From contig NZ_CP147841.1 in NCBI RefSeq assembly GCF_037335815.1, forward strand, positions 3,720,001 through 3,784,000: DNA of 64,000 bases, read 5' to 3'. This document shows, piece after piece, positions 36,764-47,349 of the stretch (position 1 is the stretch's first letter; each line of letters opens with the position of its first letter). The stretch comes from Salinirubellus litoreus (GTDB lineage Archaea > Halobacteriota > Halobacteria > Halobacteriales > Haloarculaceae). The position numbers and the translations under genes are program-made. The notes under the pieces are model-generated. The model saw nothing but the letters and a program-made list of their open reading frames with translations, did not search any database and was not told the origin of the DNA.

Positions 36764-37062
36764 TACTTGGCTTCCTCGGTGTGGACGCGCTTTCGGCCGG
36801 TAGTATCGCCTGGCTCTCACGGGGATTGACCGCTCTCGTTGGTCTGTTCGTCGCAACGCTAGCCTATCGTGGTTTCAAACGAAACGACGCCCCGAAGATG
36901 CGCTTACTCGCTCTTGGAATCGGGCTCCTGACGACAGGGGTATTCCTGACAGTTACAATTGCGAACTTCGCAGGAACTGACACAGGAGGTATTCTGATAG
37001 CACGTGGGGTCGTGACCGTGGCTGGCCTTTGTGCCGTGCTGCTGGCCCTTCTGAATCAATAA
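36760..37062 (+). CDS. Small membrane protein (DUF7521-like), third gene of regulator operon
   Basis: 100 residues. ALVGLFVATLAYRGFKRNDA, PKMRLLALGIGLLTTGVFLT, then a final helix pair. The loop 'YRGFKRNDAPKMRLLALGIGLL' position corresponds to 'RGYRRGPGHPGMLYLAVGLILL' in the preceding gene. Overlap by ATGA indicates translational coupling. Function unknown; possibly a two-component membrane complex controlled by the adjacent HTH. Confidence 0.75.
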   Translation: MILGFLGVDALSAGSIAWLSRGLTALVGLFVATLAYRGFKRNDAPKMRLLALGIGLLTTGVFLTVTIANFAGTDTGGILIARGVVTVAGLCAVLLALLNQ

Positions 37063-37133
37063 AGAGTACACTCTCTCGCCCCGACCGTTACGAACAACTG
37101 CTCGACAAGTACGTCCGCTATCAGGCAGGCGAT

Positions 37134-37901
37134 TCAGAACGCTGCCTCTCGCTGGACCCCGGCAAGAACTGTACCATCTGCCTTGGTCACTCGCGTGGCC
37201 AGATATACGACCGCGATAATGGTAGCGTATTCGACGACACCGACGACAAAGTGGAGCTCAGGAGGAACACTCATGGCAACCAGAACAGGTGGGCTGTTCA
37301 TCGTCGCGTGGATGAAAGCGACTAGCCAGAGGTTTCCAGTTACCGCGTAGACGATCCCGTAAGTGATGCCCATTAGAGTCAGGCCAAGGAGGTGGCTGGC
37401 CAGTGCGAGGCCGACTCCGTGTCCTAACGCGAGAAACCACCTCGGGAGGTGGAAGATGGCGAATATGACGGCTACGACCGCGACGCCAGTGACGACTGCG
37501 CGGCGGGTTTCGCCACCACCAATTACAGTGAACTTCCGCTGGAGATACGTCCGGAAGACGAGTTCTTCTGGAATCGCAGTGAACAGAAGCGAACTGAATA
37601 GTGCTGCCAAATAAGCGAGCGGATGGGCAGCGACCCCCGACCACGTGGCTTCGACCCCGACAACTCCCCATAGCGCGAGGCTGAATGCCACGAGATTGTA
37701 CAGCACCCAGAACACGACCAGAACCGCGAGCACGGGGACGAGAGTGCGAAGGGACGGGAGGATCGAGCGTGGTGAGACGCCCTCGAGTTCGAACGTACCG
37801 AGAACGAGTGCAACGAGAAAAACGGCCCAGGCCATCCCTAGGATGGGTGGAGGTGATTCTCCCGGAACCGCAAACACGAGTACGGACAATACACTAACCA
37901 C
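37134..37901 (-). CDS. CPBP-family intramembrane metalloprotease
   Basis: 255 residues, about seven helices. Motifs IPEELVFRTYLQRKF (E-E-x3-R), IFAIFHLPRWFLAL (H) and FIHATMNSPPVL (H-x3-N) are complete. A second CPBP protein in this island, only distantly like the one at 35038. The start (MVSVLSVLVFAVPG) is immediately hydrophobic, so translation could begin slightly upstream. The palindromic element at 37924 lies just before it. Confidence 0.85.
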   Translation of the reverse strand: MVSVLSVLVFAVPGESPPPILGMAWAVFLVALVLGTFELEGVSPRSILPSLRTLVPVLAVLVVFWVLYNLVAFSLALWGVVGVEATWSGVAAHPLAYLAALFSSLLFTAIPEELVFRTYLQRKFTVIGGGETRRAVVTGVAVVAVIFAIFHLPRWFLALGHGVGLALASHLLGLTLMGITYGIVYAVTGNLWLVAFIHATMNSPPVLVAMSVPPELHFVVGVVEYATIIAVVYLATRVTKADGTVLAGVQREAAF

Positions 37902-37923
37902 TACGAGATATACGGCAACAGGG

Positions 37924-38011
37924 ACTATAGTAGCGTTTGGAAGTCTTTACTCACGGACGGGGGGACCGTCCCCGTCCGGAGTGTGTTATCGGTTCCAAAC
38001 GCTACTATAGT
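37924..38011. repeat. 88-bp palindromic MITE-like element
   Basis: Perfect 19-bp terminal inverted repeat: actatagtagcgtttggaa at 37924-37942, complementary to 37993-38011. The interior contains a second palindrome (cggacgggg / ccccgtccg, 37954-37979). The whole element could fold into a long cruciform or RNA hairpin. It lies between the CPBP promoter and the cupin gene's 3' end. It looks like a miniature transposable element; the parent IS is not present here. Confidence 0.75.
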
Positions 38012-38058
38012 AATCCGTCTTCGAAGGCCGTTGGATCCGCGTCAGTGTGTGCCATCAC

Positions 38059-38814
38059 TCAGACGGCCTCCCACTCTGGCTGTTCGACGTGACGCTCCCA
38101 GAAGGACGCATCGAGATACGTATCATCAATCCCGGTCGCTCCTGATAGCCGAGCGACCCGTCCGACGATCGCCCAGAGGAGTCGCTGGAGCGGCAGGGGG
38201 AGCACCGCCATCGTCGTCTCGTCATACAAATCCGCCGCGACCAGGAGCGATTGCATCGTCCCCGGGCCGGGATAGTTTCCCTGTTCGTCGCTGCCGCGCT
38301 CGTGAGCCAGTCCCCAGGCGGTGTAGAGTCCCCTCACCGTTCGCATCGATGGGAGCTCGGCACAGAAGGCGACGATCTCGTCAGTATCGTTGCGGAAGGT
38401 GTGCTCTTGCCCCGGTTCGACAGTCAGCGATTCCCCGGGGCCGAGCCGGATTGGGTCCCCCTCACGGACGATGGTGACTTCTCCTTCGAGTGTCCTGAAC
38501 GTCTCCGTCGTGGGATGATGGTGGGCAGGCGGCTCGGGAGACTCCGGCGACACCCACTGGACGAGAACGGGACGATCGGCCTCTTCCAAGTCTGGCTCCT
38601 CCAGCAGGGTCGCCCACGTCCGGCTCACTGGATCTGAAACGAGCGGGCGAGGCGACCGTCGCAGGAGGACACTGGCAGGGCTCTCGGGGTCCAGCTCGAG
38701 TGTCGCCCCTTCGATCGGTGTTCCGTCCGTGAGCGGGCGACCAGTCCGCAGGGGCCGTCTCCCTCTCTCGTCGGTACTCTGTCCCCGATCTCGGGGCCGC
38801 ATCTCGGACTCCAT
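38059..38814 (-). CDS. Cupin-domain protein
   Basis: 251 residues. The central cupin reads PPAHHHPTTETFRTLEGEVT (metal-binding HHH..E) and then DPIRLGPGESLTVEPGQEHT, with the later His. The cupin occupies about residues 80-155; the C-terminal part is helical with a hydrophobic MAVLPLPLQRLLWAIVG segment. It likely binds a metal and a small molecule; the reaction is unknown. It is divergent from the HTH_10 gene at 38839, a likely regulator-target pair. Confidence 0.82.
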   Translation of the reverse strand: MESEMRPRDRGQSTDERGRRPLRTGRPLTDGTPIEGATLELDPESPASVLLRRSPRPLVSDPVSRTWATLLEEPDLEEADRPVLVQWVSPESPEPPAHHHPTTETFRTLEGEVTIVREGDPIRLGPGESLTVEPGQEHTFRNDTDEIVAFCAELPSMRTVRGLYTAWGLAHERGSDEQGNYPGPGTMQSLLVAADLYDETTMAVLPLPLQRLLWAIVGRVARLSGATGIDDTYLDASFWERHVEQPEWEAV

Positions 38815-38838
38815 CTCTATGCCGTACTATGGTCCATC

Positions 38839-39579
38839 ATGGGATGGAGCTTCTGTGAGGTATGTATGCGGGATTTATCTCTTCCTTGGTTCGATAAACT
38901 GGACGTGAAACACCTCCAGGTCACCGTCCACGTCGACGACGACCACGCACCGGAGTTTTTCGAGTTGCTGGCCGATTCGCCGACTATCGCGGAGACCCGT
39001 CTGGTCGACTGGAGTATGACGGTCAGCGAACAGTCGACGCTCTTGTATACCGTCGATGGTGATCCGTCGACCTTCGCCGAGCGGGCGGCTGACACCGCTG
39101 GCATCGATTCGGTGGAACTGTCCGAAACGACACGGGGGCAGACGTACGTATTGGTCGTCATGCGACCGCTCGAGACGCCGCTGTTCGCTGCCGTCCAACG
39201 AGCAAGCACACAGGCGGGCCTTATCGTTCGCAAACCGATCATCTATCGTGATGGGACGATGTCGGCTCGCGTTGTCGGCGACGCCGAGCCACTCCAGCGC
39301 GCTCTTGACGCTGCTCCCGATGGCGTCGAGGTACAGATCGACGAAATTAGCCAACTCCAGGGCCATGCCAGTGATCCGGTAGTACAGTTGAGCGACAGAC
39401 AGCGCGAGGCAGTCGCGGTTGCGCTCGAACTCGGCTACTATAATCAGCCTCGTGGGGCGACTCACGAAGACGTCGCCGCCGAACTCAACTGTGCGCCGTC
39501 GACAGTCAGTAATCATCTCCAGAAAGCAGAAGCGACCATCGTCCGCGGAGTGATAGATGAATTCGGGATCGATACGTAA
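38839..39579 (+). CDS. HTH_10 (Bat-type) regulator
   Basis: 246 residues; an internal ATG at 38866 (MRDLSLPWFDKLDVKHLQVT) is an alternative start. The N-terminal sensor region has two repeats of a small beta-alpha fold. The C-terminal HTH_10 is intact: LSDRQREAVAVALELGYYNQ, PRGATHEDVAAELNCAPSTV, NHLQKAEATIVRG. It is probably the regulator of the divergent cupin gene, with which it shares a 24-bp upstream gap. Confidence 0.88.
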   Translation: MGWSFCEVCMRDLSLPWFDKLDVKHLQVTVHVDDDHAPEFFELLADSPTIAETRLVDWSMTVSEQSTLLYTVDGDPSTFAERAADTAGIDSVELSETTRGQTYVLVVMRPLETPLFAAVQRASTQAGLIVRKPIIYRDGTMSARVVGDAEPLQRALDAAPDGVEVQIDEISQLQGHASDPVVQLSDRQREAVAVALELGYYNQPRGATHEDVAAELNCAPSTVSNHLQKAEATIVRGVIDEFGIDT

Positions 39580-39649
39580 GTTGTCTCGCATCGATGTGAT
39601 TTCTGACTTGCACTCCCGGAGGCTGTCAGAGGCCTCTTCACAACGAGTT

Positions 39650-39898
39650 GGTGGCATCTCGATAAGTTCGTCGAGAAGCGTCTGATACGTCGTATTCTTC
39701 CGTATTTGAGGCAGAGCAAGACAATATGGGTGAAGTGTGTACCGTCGTTTCGAGAACTTCGAGGAGTAGCGAGCGACAGCTCGTCGGGCTAAGTGATACG
39801 CCTGCTCAACAAACCGGAGCAATCGTGACCGCGGGAGGGCCTGCATTCGGTCAAACTACTGTTCGATTCTGTAACTTTCTGAGGATTTCAACAGATCT
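39650..39898 (-). mobile_element. Truncated copy of the IS at 33465, transposase N-terminus only
   Basis: Minus-strand codons read MQALPRSRLLRFVEQAYHLA and SSKFSKRRYTLH, close to the intact transposase start. A small deletion follows, then KNTTYQTLLDELIEMPP, after which the homology stops. The terminal ggatttcaacag end is kept at the right. Beyond it begins the 106-bp duplicated segment. Confidence 0.75.
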
Positions 39899-40004
39899 AC
39901 TTCGTCCGGCCTTCTAACTACCGAATTCGTGTAGCACTCGTCTCGAGTCCCTGCCCAACGCTGCCACAGGTCCATGCTTCACTTGAGGAGTGCTTTTCCA
40001 GGAT
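39899..40004 (+). repeat. 106-bp duplicated segment, copy 2
   Basis: Same sequence as 33315-33420 with scattered substitutions, starting acttcgtccggccttctaac. Because this is the stop-codon end of the gene at 32893, a paralogue of that gene must once have stood to the left, now replaced by the IS remnant. Confidence 0.8.
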
Positions 40005-40067
40005 ACGGCTATTGATGATCTTCCTTTTGCACCACCCATTTATATTGTCGATAGAATAGACCGTTCC

Positions 40068-40370
40068 ATGTCCTCCAAAATCAAAGACGTTGTCTTTAGT
40101 GAACCCTCCGGAAGGCTCCATGCGTTCGTAATGTTTGCTGGCGCATTAGTCATGTTGAGTATCTATATCTACTATGGTATTCTACTCGATGGATCCTCCC
40201 TCAGTTCGCTTATTATGGCCGTTGGATTCGCTCTCTCTGGATTCGCCGAGTCTCTTCCAACGGAACGCCGACAGATAGCAGGTGGATTGCGTGTCACCGC
40301 GATTCTCTGGCTACTCGGTCTACTCGGCCTCACCATCTTCGCTCCTGAAGTCATTCTTGGCCCTCGGTAG
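40068..40370 (+). CDS. Small membrane protein, three helices
   Basis: 100 residues from MSSKIKDVVFSEPSGRLHAF; a TATA-like catttatattg about 30 nt upstream supports this start over the ATG at 39990. Three hydrophobic stretches and an N-terminal amphipathic region. Unrecognised. Its stop precedes the convergent SMR gene by 25 bp. Confidence 0.7.
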   Translation: MSSKIKDVVFSEPSGRLHAFVMFAGALVMLSIYIYYGILLDGSSLSSLIMAVGFALSGFAESLPTERRQIAGGLRVTAILWLLGLLGLTIFAPEVILGPR

Positions 40371-40395
40371 GGTGCGTGTTCGGTTCGCAGAGCAC

Positions 40396-40728
40396 CTAGT
40401 GAGCCGACATCCCGGAGACGACGTTGAGGCAGTACACGCCGGCGATGATGAGACCGATACCCACGATCCCTGCGATATCGACCGGCTCGTCGAAGGCGAC
40501 GACGCCGATAGCCGCGATAGCGACGATCCCGAGTGCGGCCCACGTTCCGTAGACGACACCGACCGGCAGATCCTCCAGCGCAAGCGAAAGGAAGTAAAAC
40601 GCGGCACCGTACCCGACGAGGACGCCCAGACTCGGCAGCGGGCGTGAGAATCCCTGCGAGAGTTTGAGCGACGTCGTTCCGACGACCTCCGCGAGAATGG
40701 CCGTCCCGAGCACCACGTACGGGTTCAT
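40396..40728 (-). CDS. SMR-family (EmrE-like) drug/metabolite exporter
   Basis: 110 residues from MNPYVVLGTAILAEVVGTTS; the ATG at 40770 adds a polar tail not seen in the family. Four helices with the SMR signature: AEVVGTTSLKLSQGF contains the essential membrane Glu (position 13) followed by the helix-1 pattern, and VVYGTWAALGIVAIA is the helix-3 GxxxxW motif. It should function as a dual-topology dimer exchanging protons for cationic or guanidinium compounds. Confidence 0.92.
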   Translation of the reverse strand: MNPYVVLGTAILAEVVGTTSLKLSQGFSRPLPSLGVLVGYGAAFYFLSLALEDLPVGVVYGTWAALGIVAIAAIGVVAFDEPVDIAGIVGIGLIIAGVYCLNVVSGMSAH

Positions 40729-40843
40729 ATACGGATGTCGACCGCCCGGTTCAGTAGTTGTTTCGACCACTGCGTCGACGCTCGGCGCTGCGCAGTGTGG
40801 TTTCCCGGCGGTCGTCCCACCACCGCCATCCCATCGTTCGTGT

Positions 40844-41920
40844 TCACACGTCCGGGTGCGGGTCGGAGGTCACTGTCTGTCCGCAGTGGATGTACGTCTT
40901 CGCCCGCTCGCTCCGGGCCAGTTCGGGATGAGCCGTCGCGGCGACGAACTGGACGGGCAGTCCCGCTCCAACGTACGGAACCCGGTGATCCTGAACGTGG
41001 AAGTGAAGGTGCGGTTCACTCGAATTTCCCGAATGGCCACAGCGGCCGATTGCTTGTCCTTGCTCGACGTGTTCTCCGGGGGTGACGCAGACGCTTCCCT
41101 TCTTGAGATGAGCGAGAAAGCTGTACTCGCCATCAGCGTGCTCGATGACGACGTAGTTGCCGGCCAGTCGGTACTGGAGCGGATCGATCCAGCCAGTCGT
41201 ACGATGGTGGTCGCGATGACCGTCTTTTGCACGAACGACCGTGCCGTCAGCCGGGGCGAGGATCGGCTCGTCGAAGCAGTAAAACGAGTCGAGCCCGCCG
41301 CTGCCGTCGTGTGTCCGTCCGTCGTCATCCGTGATGACGAAATCGTGGGCGTATCGCTGTCGAACCGGGAACCACGAGTGGGAGTACCGTTTGTCTGGAC
41401 TCCCGTTCACGACGGTCCACTCCCCATCGAACGGGAGCTGATACTCGACAGTGGATTCGTACGTCTCGGGGCGAGGAAGCTGGCCCCCGTGCCTGAAGAA
41501 CGCCACGATAGCCCCCGCTACTTGGAAGATACCTCGAATCATAATATTCGGATGGACGAGGATCAGCAGGATCTGGAGTTTCTTGAGAGCCCCCGGTTCG
41601 TATGCCATCTCGATCCAGTGGCGCGGATCGTCGTCAGCGTAATATGACTCCGTCTCGGTTCGTTCTCCGGTCAGGCGGTGGTACAGGGAGCGAACACTAT
41701 CTCGGAGCCCACTCAGTACGACGAGACCGGGCGGCACGAGGAAGAGCAAAAAGAAGAGGTAGAACAACTGGGCGAGTTCGAAGGCCTCGTGGACGAACTG
41801 CAGATACTCGAGAAAACCCAGGACGCCAAGCAGACCCAGCAGAAACGAACCCCGTTCTATCCGGTCCGTCAACGATTCGTCCACCGACGAATCGGCAGGG
41901 TGAGAGATAGAGGCAGTCAT
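40844..41920 (-). CDS. Membrane-anchored M23 (LytM-like) peptidase
   Basis: 358 residues. Two or three N-terminal helices (residues 25-70) precede a domain with M23 metal-binding motifs: YAHDFVITDDDGR (H-x3-D) and EPHLHFHVQDHR (HLHFH), plus the glycine-rich YRLAGNYVVIEHADG core. All key residues are present. As archaea lack murein, the target is likely another surface polymer or protein. The long region of residues 70-170 has another hydrophobic stretch (LLILVHPNIMIRGIFQVAGA). Confidence 0.85.
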   Translation of the reverse strand: MTASISHPADSSVDESLTDRIERGSFLLGLLGVLGFLEYLQFVHEAFELAQLFYLFFLLFLVPPGLVVLSGLRDSVRSLYHRLTGERTETESYYADDDPRHWIEMAYEPGALKKLQILLILVHPNIMIRGIFQVAGAIVAFFRHGGQLPRPETYESTVEYQLPFDGEWTVVNGSPDKRYSHSWFPVRQRYAHDFVITDDDGRTHDGSGGLDSFYCFDEPILAPADGTVVRAKDGHRDHHRTTGWIDPLQYRLAGNYVVIEHADGEYSFLAHLKKGSVCVTPGEHVEQGQAIGRCGHSGNSSEPHLHFHVQDHRVPYVGAGLPVQFVAATAHPELARSERAKTYIHCGQTVTSDPHPDV

Positions 41921-42080
41921 CGGTATCTGGTTTCGAAGCGGTATTTGTATAGCTTGGGCAGGTGCTGTCGACGAACGCTCGTGGGCCGATCACCATCATC
42001 TGGTGTGGTCGGCCGGAGTGTTCGTTCGCTCACAAAGACTCGTGGCTGGCGTGCTGTAGCGGTGAAGACGTTGTAAGTTA

Positions 42081-42486
42081 CCCACGACTGAAGTCGTGGG
42101 CGTTCCTCCGCGAGGGGTTTCGGCCCACACTTCGTCCACCGTCGAGGGCGGGTTGTACGACGGCGGGCCGGGCACACGGAGGGGTTTCCTGCGTGGTGTT
42201 CCGACCCGTGGTCTGCGTCCGAAGCCGTCTCACACCGCTTTAATTATCGGTGGACTCCCCTCATTTCATCGCCGTGTAAGACGACGAGAGCGACGAGGCG
42301 TCATCCGTCCCCGATTTCAGGGCGTACCTACGGACGCCCCTCCACGGACGACACGTTTGGCCGACCGGGAGTGTAACTCACGGTACAGAACGCAGGAACA
42401 TAACTCGAACGGTGGCGAAACCGGCCAATCGTCGCTCGTGGAACGTGTCGGGAGCGTCGGCTTCCTCCCACGGCTAAAGCCGTGGG
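42081..42486. repeat. IS200/IS605-type terminal hairpins bracketing 400 bp
   Basis: Hairpin cccacgact-ga-agtcgtggg at 42081-42100 and cccacggct-aa-agccgtggg at 42467-42486 (followed by cttcctcc). The sequence between has no gene. This may be a deletion derivative of an IS200/IS605 element (the kind described in haloarchaea as palindrome-associated) or two independent solitary ends. Confidence 0.5.
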
Positions 42487-42517
42487 CTTCCTCCTTGTAT
42501 TCGTGTGAATACCGGGG

Positions 42518-42724
42518 TCACAACGAGGAGAGCAGGGAGAGGAGCTGAAAGGCTGCTCCGCCGAGAAGTACCAGTGCAAGGAAAATAGCAAACCATCGCC
42601 GACCGTTCCCCGGAATAGACGGAGCTTCTGAGGGATAGTACGACGAAAGCGGATTGTTGGGTTCTGGATCGCTATTACTCGTTGCGCAAAATCAGACAGT
42701 GTCCGATACAGTGAAACGAGACAT
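42518..42724 (-). pseudogene. Possible small membrane protein with an in-frame stop
   Basis: From ATG at 42724 the frame meets TGA at codon 11 and then continues with NPLSSYYPSEAPSIPGNGRR and a clean helix WFAIFLALVLLGGAAFQLLS to a stop at 42518. The C-terminal helix and the proline/serine linker look real, so the gene is probably disabled. Low certainty. Confidence 0.3.
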
Positions 42725-43030
42725 AAGCGTCTGTTCGGATCCATGCCTTCCTTGCTAGCTGCTCGTCGCAGGGCACGAGTGTCTTTGTACTTCTGGAGAG
42801 TGAATGATTCTCACGAGCCACTTCATGATATCTCCGGTTACACCTAGTGGCAGAGTACTTCGATCAGTGGCTATCAGAGTGGCAGAAGACTCCTTCTTGT
42901 GCCAGAAAACGCCGGATTTACACTTCGCAGGCGGGGGGCTCAGGTCATTCCCCGAACGGTTCAAAGATGTCGACGTAGGCGGTCGTGAAGAGCCGTTGCA
43001 CAAATTTCAGAGAATCCCTGTGATGAGTGC

Positions 43031-43078
43031 TATTGGTATCGAGACCAATAGTGTTATCGCATTGGCCTTCGAACCAAT
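43031..43078. promoter_or_regulatory. Double operator upstream of a TumE-type pair
   Basis: Two inverted repeats sharing the attgg/ccaat half-site: tattggt / accaata with a 6-nt spacer (43031-43050) and attgg / ccaat with an 8-nt spacer (43061-43078). The toxin ATG is at 43087. The layout parallels the operator at 10626 but with a different half-site sequence. Confidence 0.65.
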
Positions 43079-43086
43079 AGCTGAGG

Positions 43087-43425
43087 ATGGGCTCGCTGAC
43101 CGATGACGACCTCGATGGCGTAAGCGAGGGACAGAAGTACCCTGACGGGACTGTAGTCCGCGTGTTCTGCATGCGGACTGACCGCGACGCATACCCGTCT
43201 GGGTGGGCGTACAAGCTCCACTACGGTGCGACGGAGCCGGACCCGCCCCGCACGCTTGATGATGGGACGATTCGTCGGTATGATAACTCGCACGAGGACA
43301 CAAAAGGGCACGAACTGCACGTCGCCCCTGACCCAAAACCAGAGATCATCGAGTTCCCCGGCATGGTCGAACTCTGGGAACGGTTTTGGAGCGAAATCCC
43401 GAAACCCGAACTCGAGGTCAAGTGA
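43087..43425 (+). CDS. TumE-like toxin (DUF6516 family)
   Basis: 112 residues. The signature region reads GTIRRYDNSHEDTKGHELHV followed by PKPEIIEFPGMVELWERFW, a close match to the protein at 10652 (RFDN..HELHL..FPGLESL). The N-terminal half has the YKLHYGATEPD strand. It is followed by an HTH gene 22 bp downstream, as expected for a toxin-antitoxin pair, and has its own double operator. The exact biochemical activity is not known. Confidence 0.82.
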   Translation: MGSLTDDDLDGVSEGQKYPDGTVVRVFCMRTDRDAYPSGWAYKLHYGATEPDPPRTLDDGTIRRYDNSHEDTKGHELHVAPDPKPEIIEFPGMVELWERFWSEIPKPELEVK

Positions 43426-43447
43426 GGCCATCACCACGGTGATACCC

Positions 43448-43897
43448 ATGAACGATTCCACCCCACCGCTGCATCCGATCGAACGCGAACAGCTTCGGAC
43501 TGCGTCGACGCTCGTCGTGACAGTCAAATCGTCCGACGAGTTCCACGGCGATGTTACTGATGGCATCACGTCGCTCGAACAGGGTGATACGGTGGACGCT
43601 ACGCCGACGCTCTCATTTACCAGCTACGACGACCTCATGGAGACGCTGACGCCGCGTGTCCTCGAACTCATTGAGGCCATTCGTCGGGACGAACCATCCA
43701 GCATCAACGAGGCTGCCCGGGTCGTTGATCGAGACGTAAAGAACGTCCACGAGGAACTCAGTCGGCTTGCCCAACTGGGCATCATCTTCTTCGAAGAAGA
43801 TGGTCAGAGCAAGCGCCCCGTCGTCTGGTTCGACGAACTCGTCATCAACCTCCCGTTCGATCCCGACGCTGGAGACACAGCGGCTGCAGCACCGTAG
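43448..43897 (+). CDS. HTH antitoxin partner (HVO_A0114-like)
   Basis: 149 residues from MNDSTPPLHPIEREQLRTAS. N-terminal beta region, then a winged helix: LTPRVLELIEAIRRDEPSSI, NEAARVVDRDVKNVHEELSR, with wing QSKRPVVWFDELVINLPF. This pattern is typical of the HVO_A0114 antitoxin group. It likely binds the operator at 43031-43078 and neutralises the upstream toxin. Confidence 0.82.
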   Translation: MNDSTPPLHPIEREQLRTASTLVVTVKSSDEFHGDVTDGITSLEQGDTVDATPTLSFTSYDDLMETLTPRVLELIEAIRRDEPSSINEAARVVDRDVKNVHEELSRLAQLGIIFFEEDGQSKRPVVWFDELVINLPFDPDAGDTAAAAP

Positions 43898-43929
43898 GGG
43901 CACACATGCTGTTCGATGACGTAAGGTGT

Positions 43930-44049
43930 TCAGGGTACCTCGGAACAGACGCACTGATGTGTCGCCTGTGCGAAGTCCCGGATCGAGCGGTAGAGTTCTT
44001 CTGCGAGCATGAGCATGGCCTCCGCTTGGGCGACTGTGGCAACTGTGTC
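43930..44049 (-). pseudogene. Detached C-terminal codons of the HEPN gene split by the IS
   Basis: Directly downstream (minus strand) of the IS200/IS605 right end the frame reads DTVATVAQAEAML, then MLAEELYRSIRDFAQ and ATHQCVCSEVP stop. This has the composition of a HEPN C-terminus, and rejoining it to the HEPN gene on the far side of the element restores a continuous protein (ending ..SAAYYG-DTVATVAQ..). It is not translated as part of the HEPN now. Confidence 0.6.
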
Positions 44050-44051
44050 CC

Positions 44052-44089
<38 letters not shown>

Positions 44090-44103
44090 CGTTGGGGGTT
44101 CGG

Positions 44104-45755
<1,652 letters not shown>

Positions 45756-45806
45756 CTATGCATACTATTGTGGTAATACGACTTAAAGATCGCGTTGGAA
45801 CCCCGT

Positions 45807-46260
<454 letters not shown>

Positions 46261-46268
<8 letters not shown>

Positions 46269-46995
46269 TATGAAGCACCTCCTGCTTGCGCTTCTGGAGC
46301 GCCTCGGAGTCCCGGAGAGTGAGCCCGGATGCGAAGACATCGTGGAGTCGGTCACTGTAGTCGATAGCCGTTTCGATCGATTCGACGAGAATCTGGAACT
46401 CGTACCGGTCGCCGTCGAACCGTTCGCTCCCAAGAGCGTTCGCGATATCGTGGGCTTGCCGTTGATTCGTCGCTCTGTCGTCCGTTACGAGCACCCAGAG
46501 ATCGATGTCGCTCCGGCGATCCGCCTCGCCGCGTGCCACACTACCGAACACCATGACCCCGCACACATCCTCGATATCCTCCTCGATCCGGGTGAGCGCA
46601 GCACGGACGGGCGGCTGAAACTCCGGCTGCGGGATCTGCAGGATAGGGTCGTCCGGTTTCGAAAGCCGAGCCCGGTTGATGCCGACAAGCCGCTTGTTCC
46701 CCTCGTGTCGAGCTGTCACGAGTCCGTTCGCTTCTAGGACGTCCACTGCCTTGGAGACACTCCGTGTATTCGCATCCGTCGCTCTAGAGAGCTCGCGGAT
46801 AGTGAACTCCGAGTACGGATTGTCTACGAGGACGCTGAGGAGCGGATCGGTGACGCCGTATCGATACAGCGAAGACTCTACAGCCGGCACCGGAATGGCG
46901 AGCGAATTCGTGCGGTCGGTCAGTTTGGACCCGGTCGGTGAAGTGACACCCGAATCGCTCCCCTGTGCCGAATCTTGGGTATTCTCGCTCTTCAT
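46261..46995 (-). CDS. HTH-MNT nucleotidyltransferase antitoxin
   Basis: 244 residues. An N-terminal winged helix (FTIRELSRATDANTRSVSKA, VDVLEANGLVTARHEGNKRL) precedes an MNT domain with GVMVFGSVARGEADRRSDID (G-S-x10-D-x-D). Such proteins neutralise HEPN toxins by nucleotidylation, shown for MntA-HepT systems. The extra HTH may allow autoregulation; short ctagt/actag arms lie just upstream (47001-47017). Confidence 0.85.
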
Positions 46996-47349
46996 GAGTA
47001 CTAGTGGTCTCTACTAGAACAAAAACCTGGCTGAACGATCACCGCAGAGTGAGGAGTCGATGTGTCTTCGAAGAACCGTTGGACGAATGCCGCGGATCAG
47101 GGCCGTTCCCCGTGAGCCGGTCGGCCGAGGATCCGCTCTCTCGAACTCGGATCGGACAGCTGGCCGGCTGGTCAGTCGAGCGACGGGTTCAGATGAGTTA
47201 CGGTCGTCCGCTGGCCCGCCCCGCGCGTCGGGCCGCCCTCCGCCTGCTCACGGCGCCTGGCTCGCGTGCGGTCGGTGAGGTCGTAGAGGCTGCAAACGTC
47301 TCTGCAGTGACTGTCAAACCCGGAACGACGCGCCGGACGCTGTCGTAGA
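46996..47349. other. Intergenic region with a GC-rich repeat fragment
   Basis: 350 bp without a gene. It holds the promoter of the nucleotidyltransferase at its left edge and a fragment of the GC-rich repeat at 47213-47266. Confidence 0.4.
47213..47266 (+). repeat. Partial copy of the GC-rich repeat
   Basis: Contains 42 bases identical to the interior of the repeat at 48755-49124 (from ggcccgccccgcgcgtcggg onward) but lacks both of the ends shared by the two longer copies. Confidence 0.65.

Noticed and set aside
42804..43106. 100-codon plus-strand frame before the TumE pair
   Set aside because: It would run through the double operator and into the toxin gene; composition is not coding-like.
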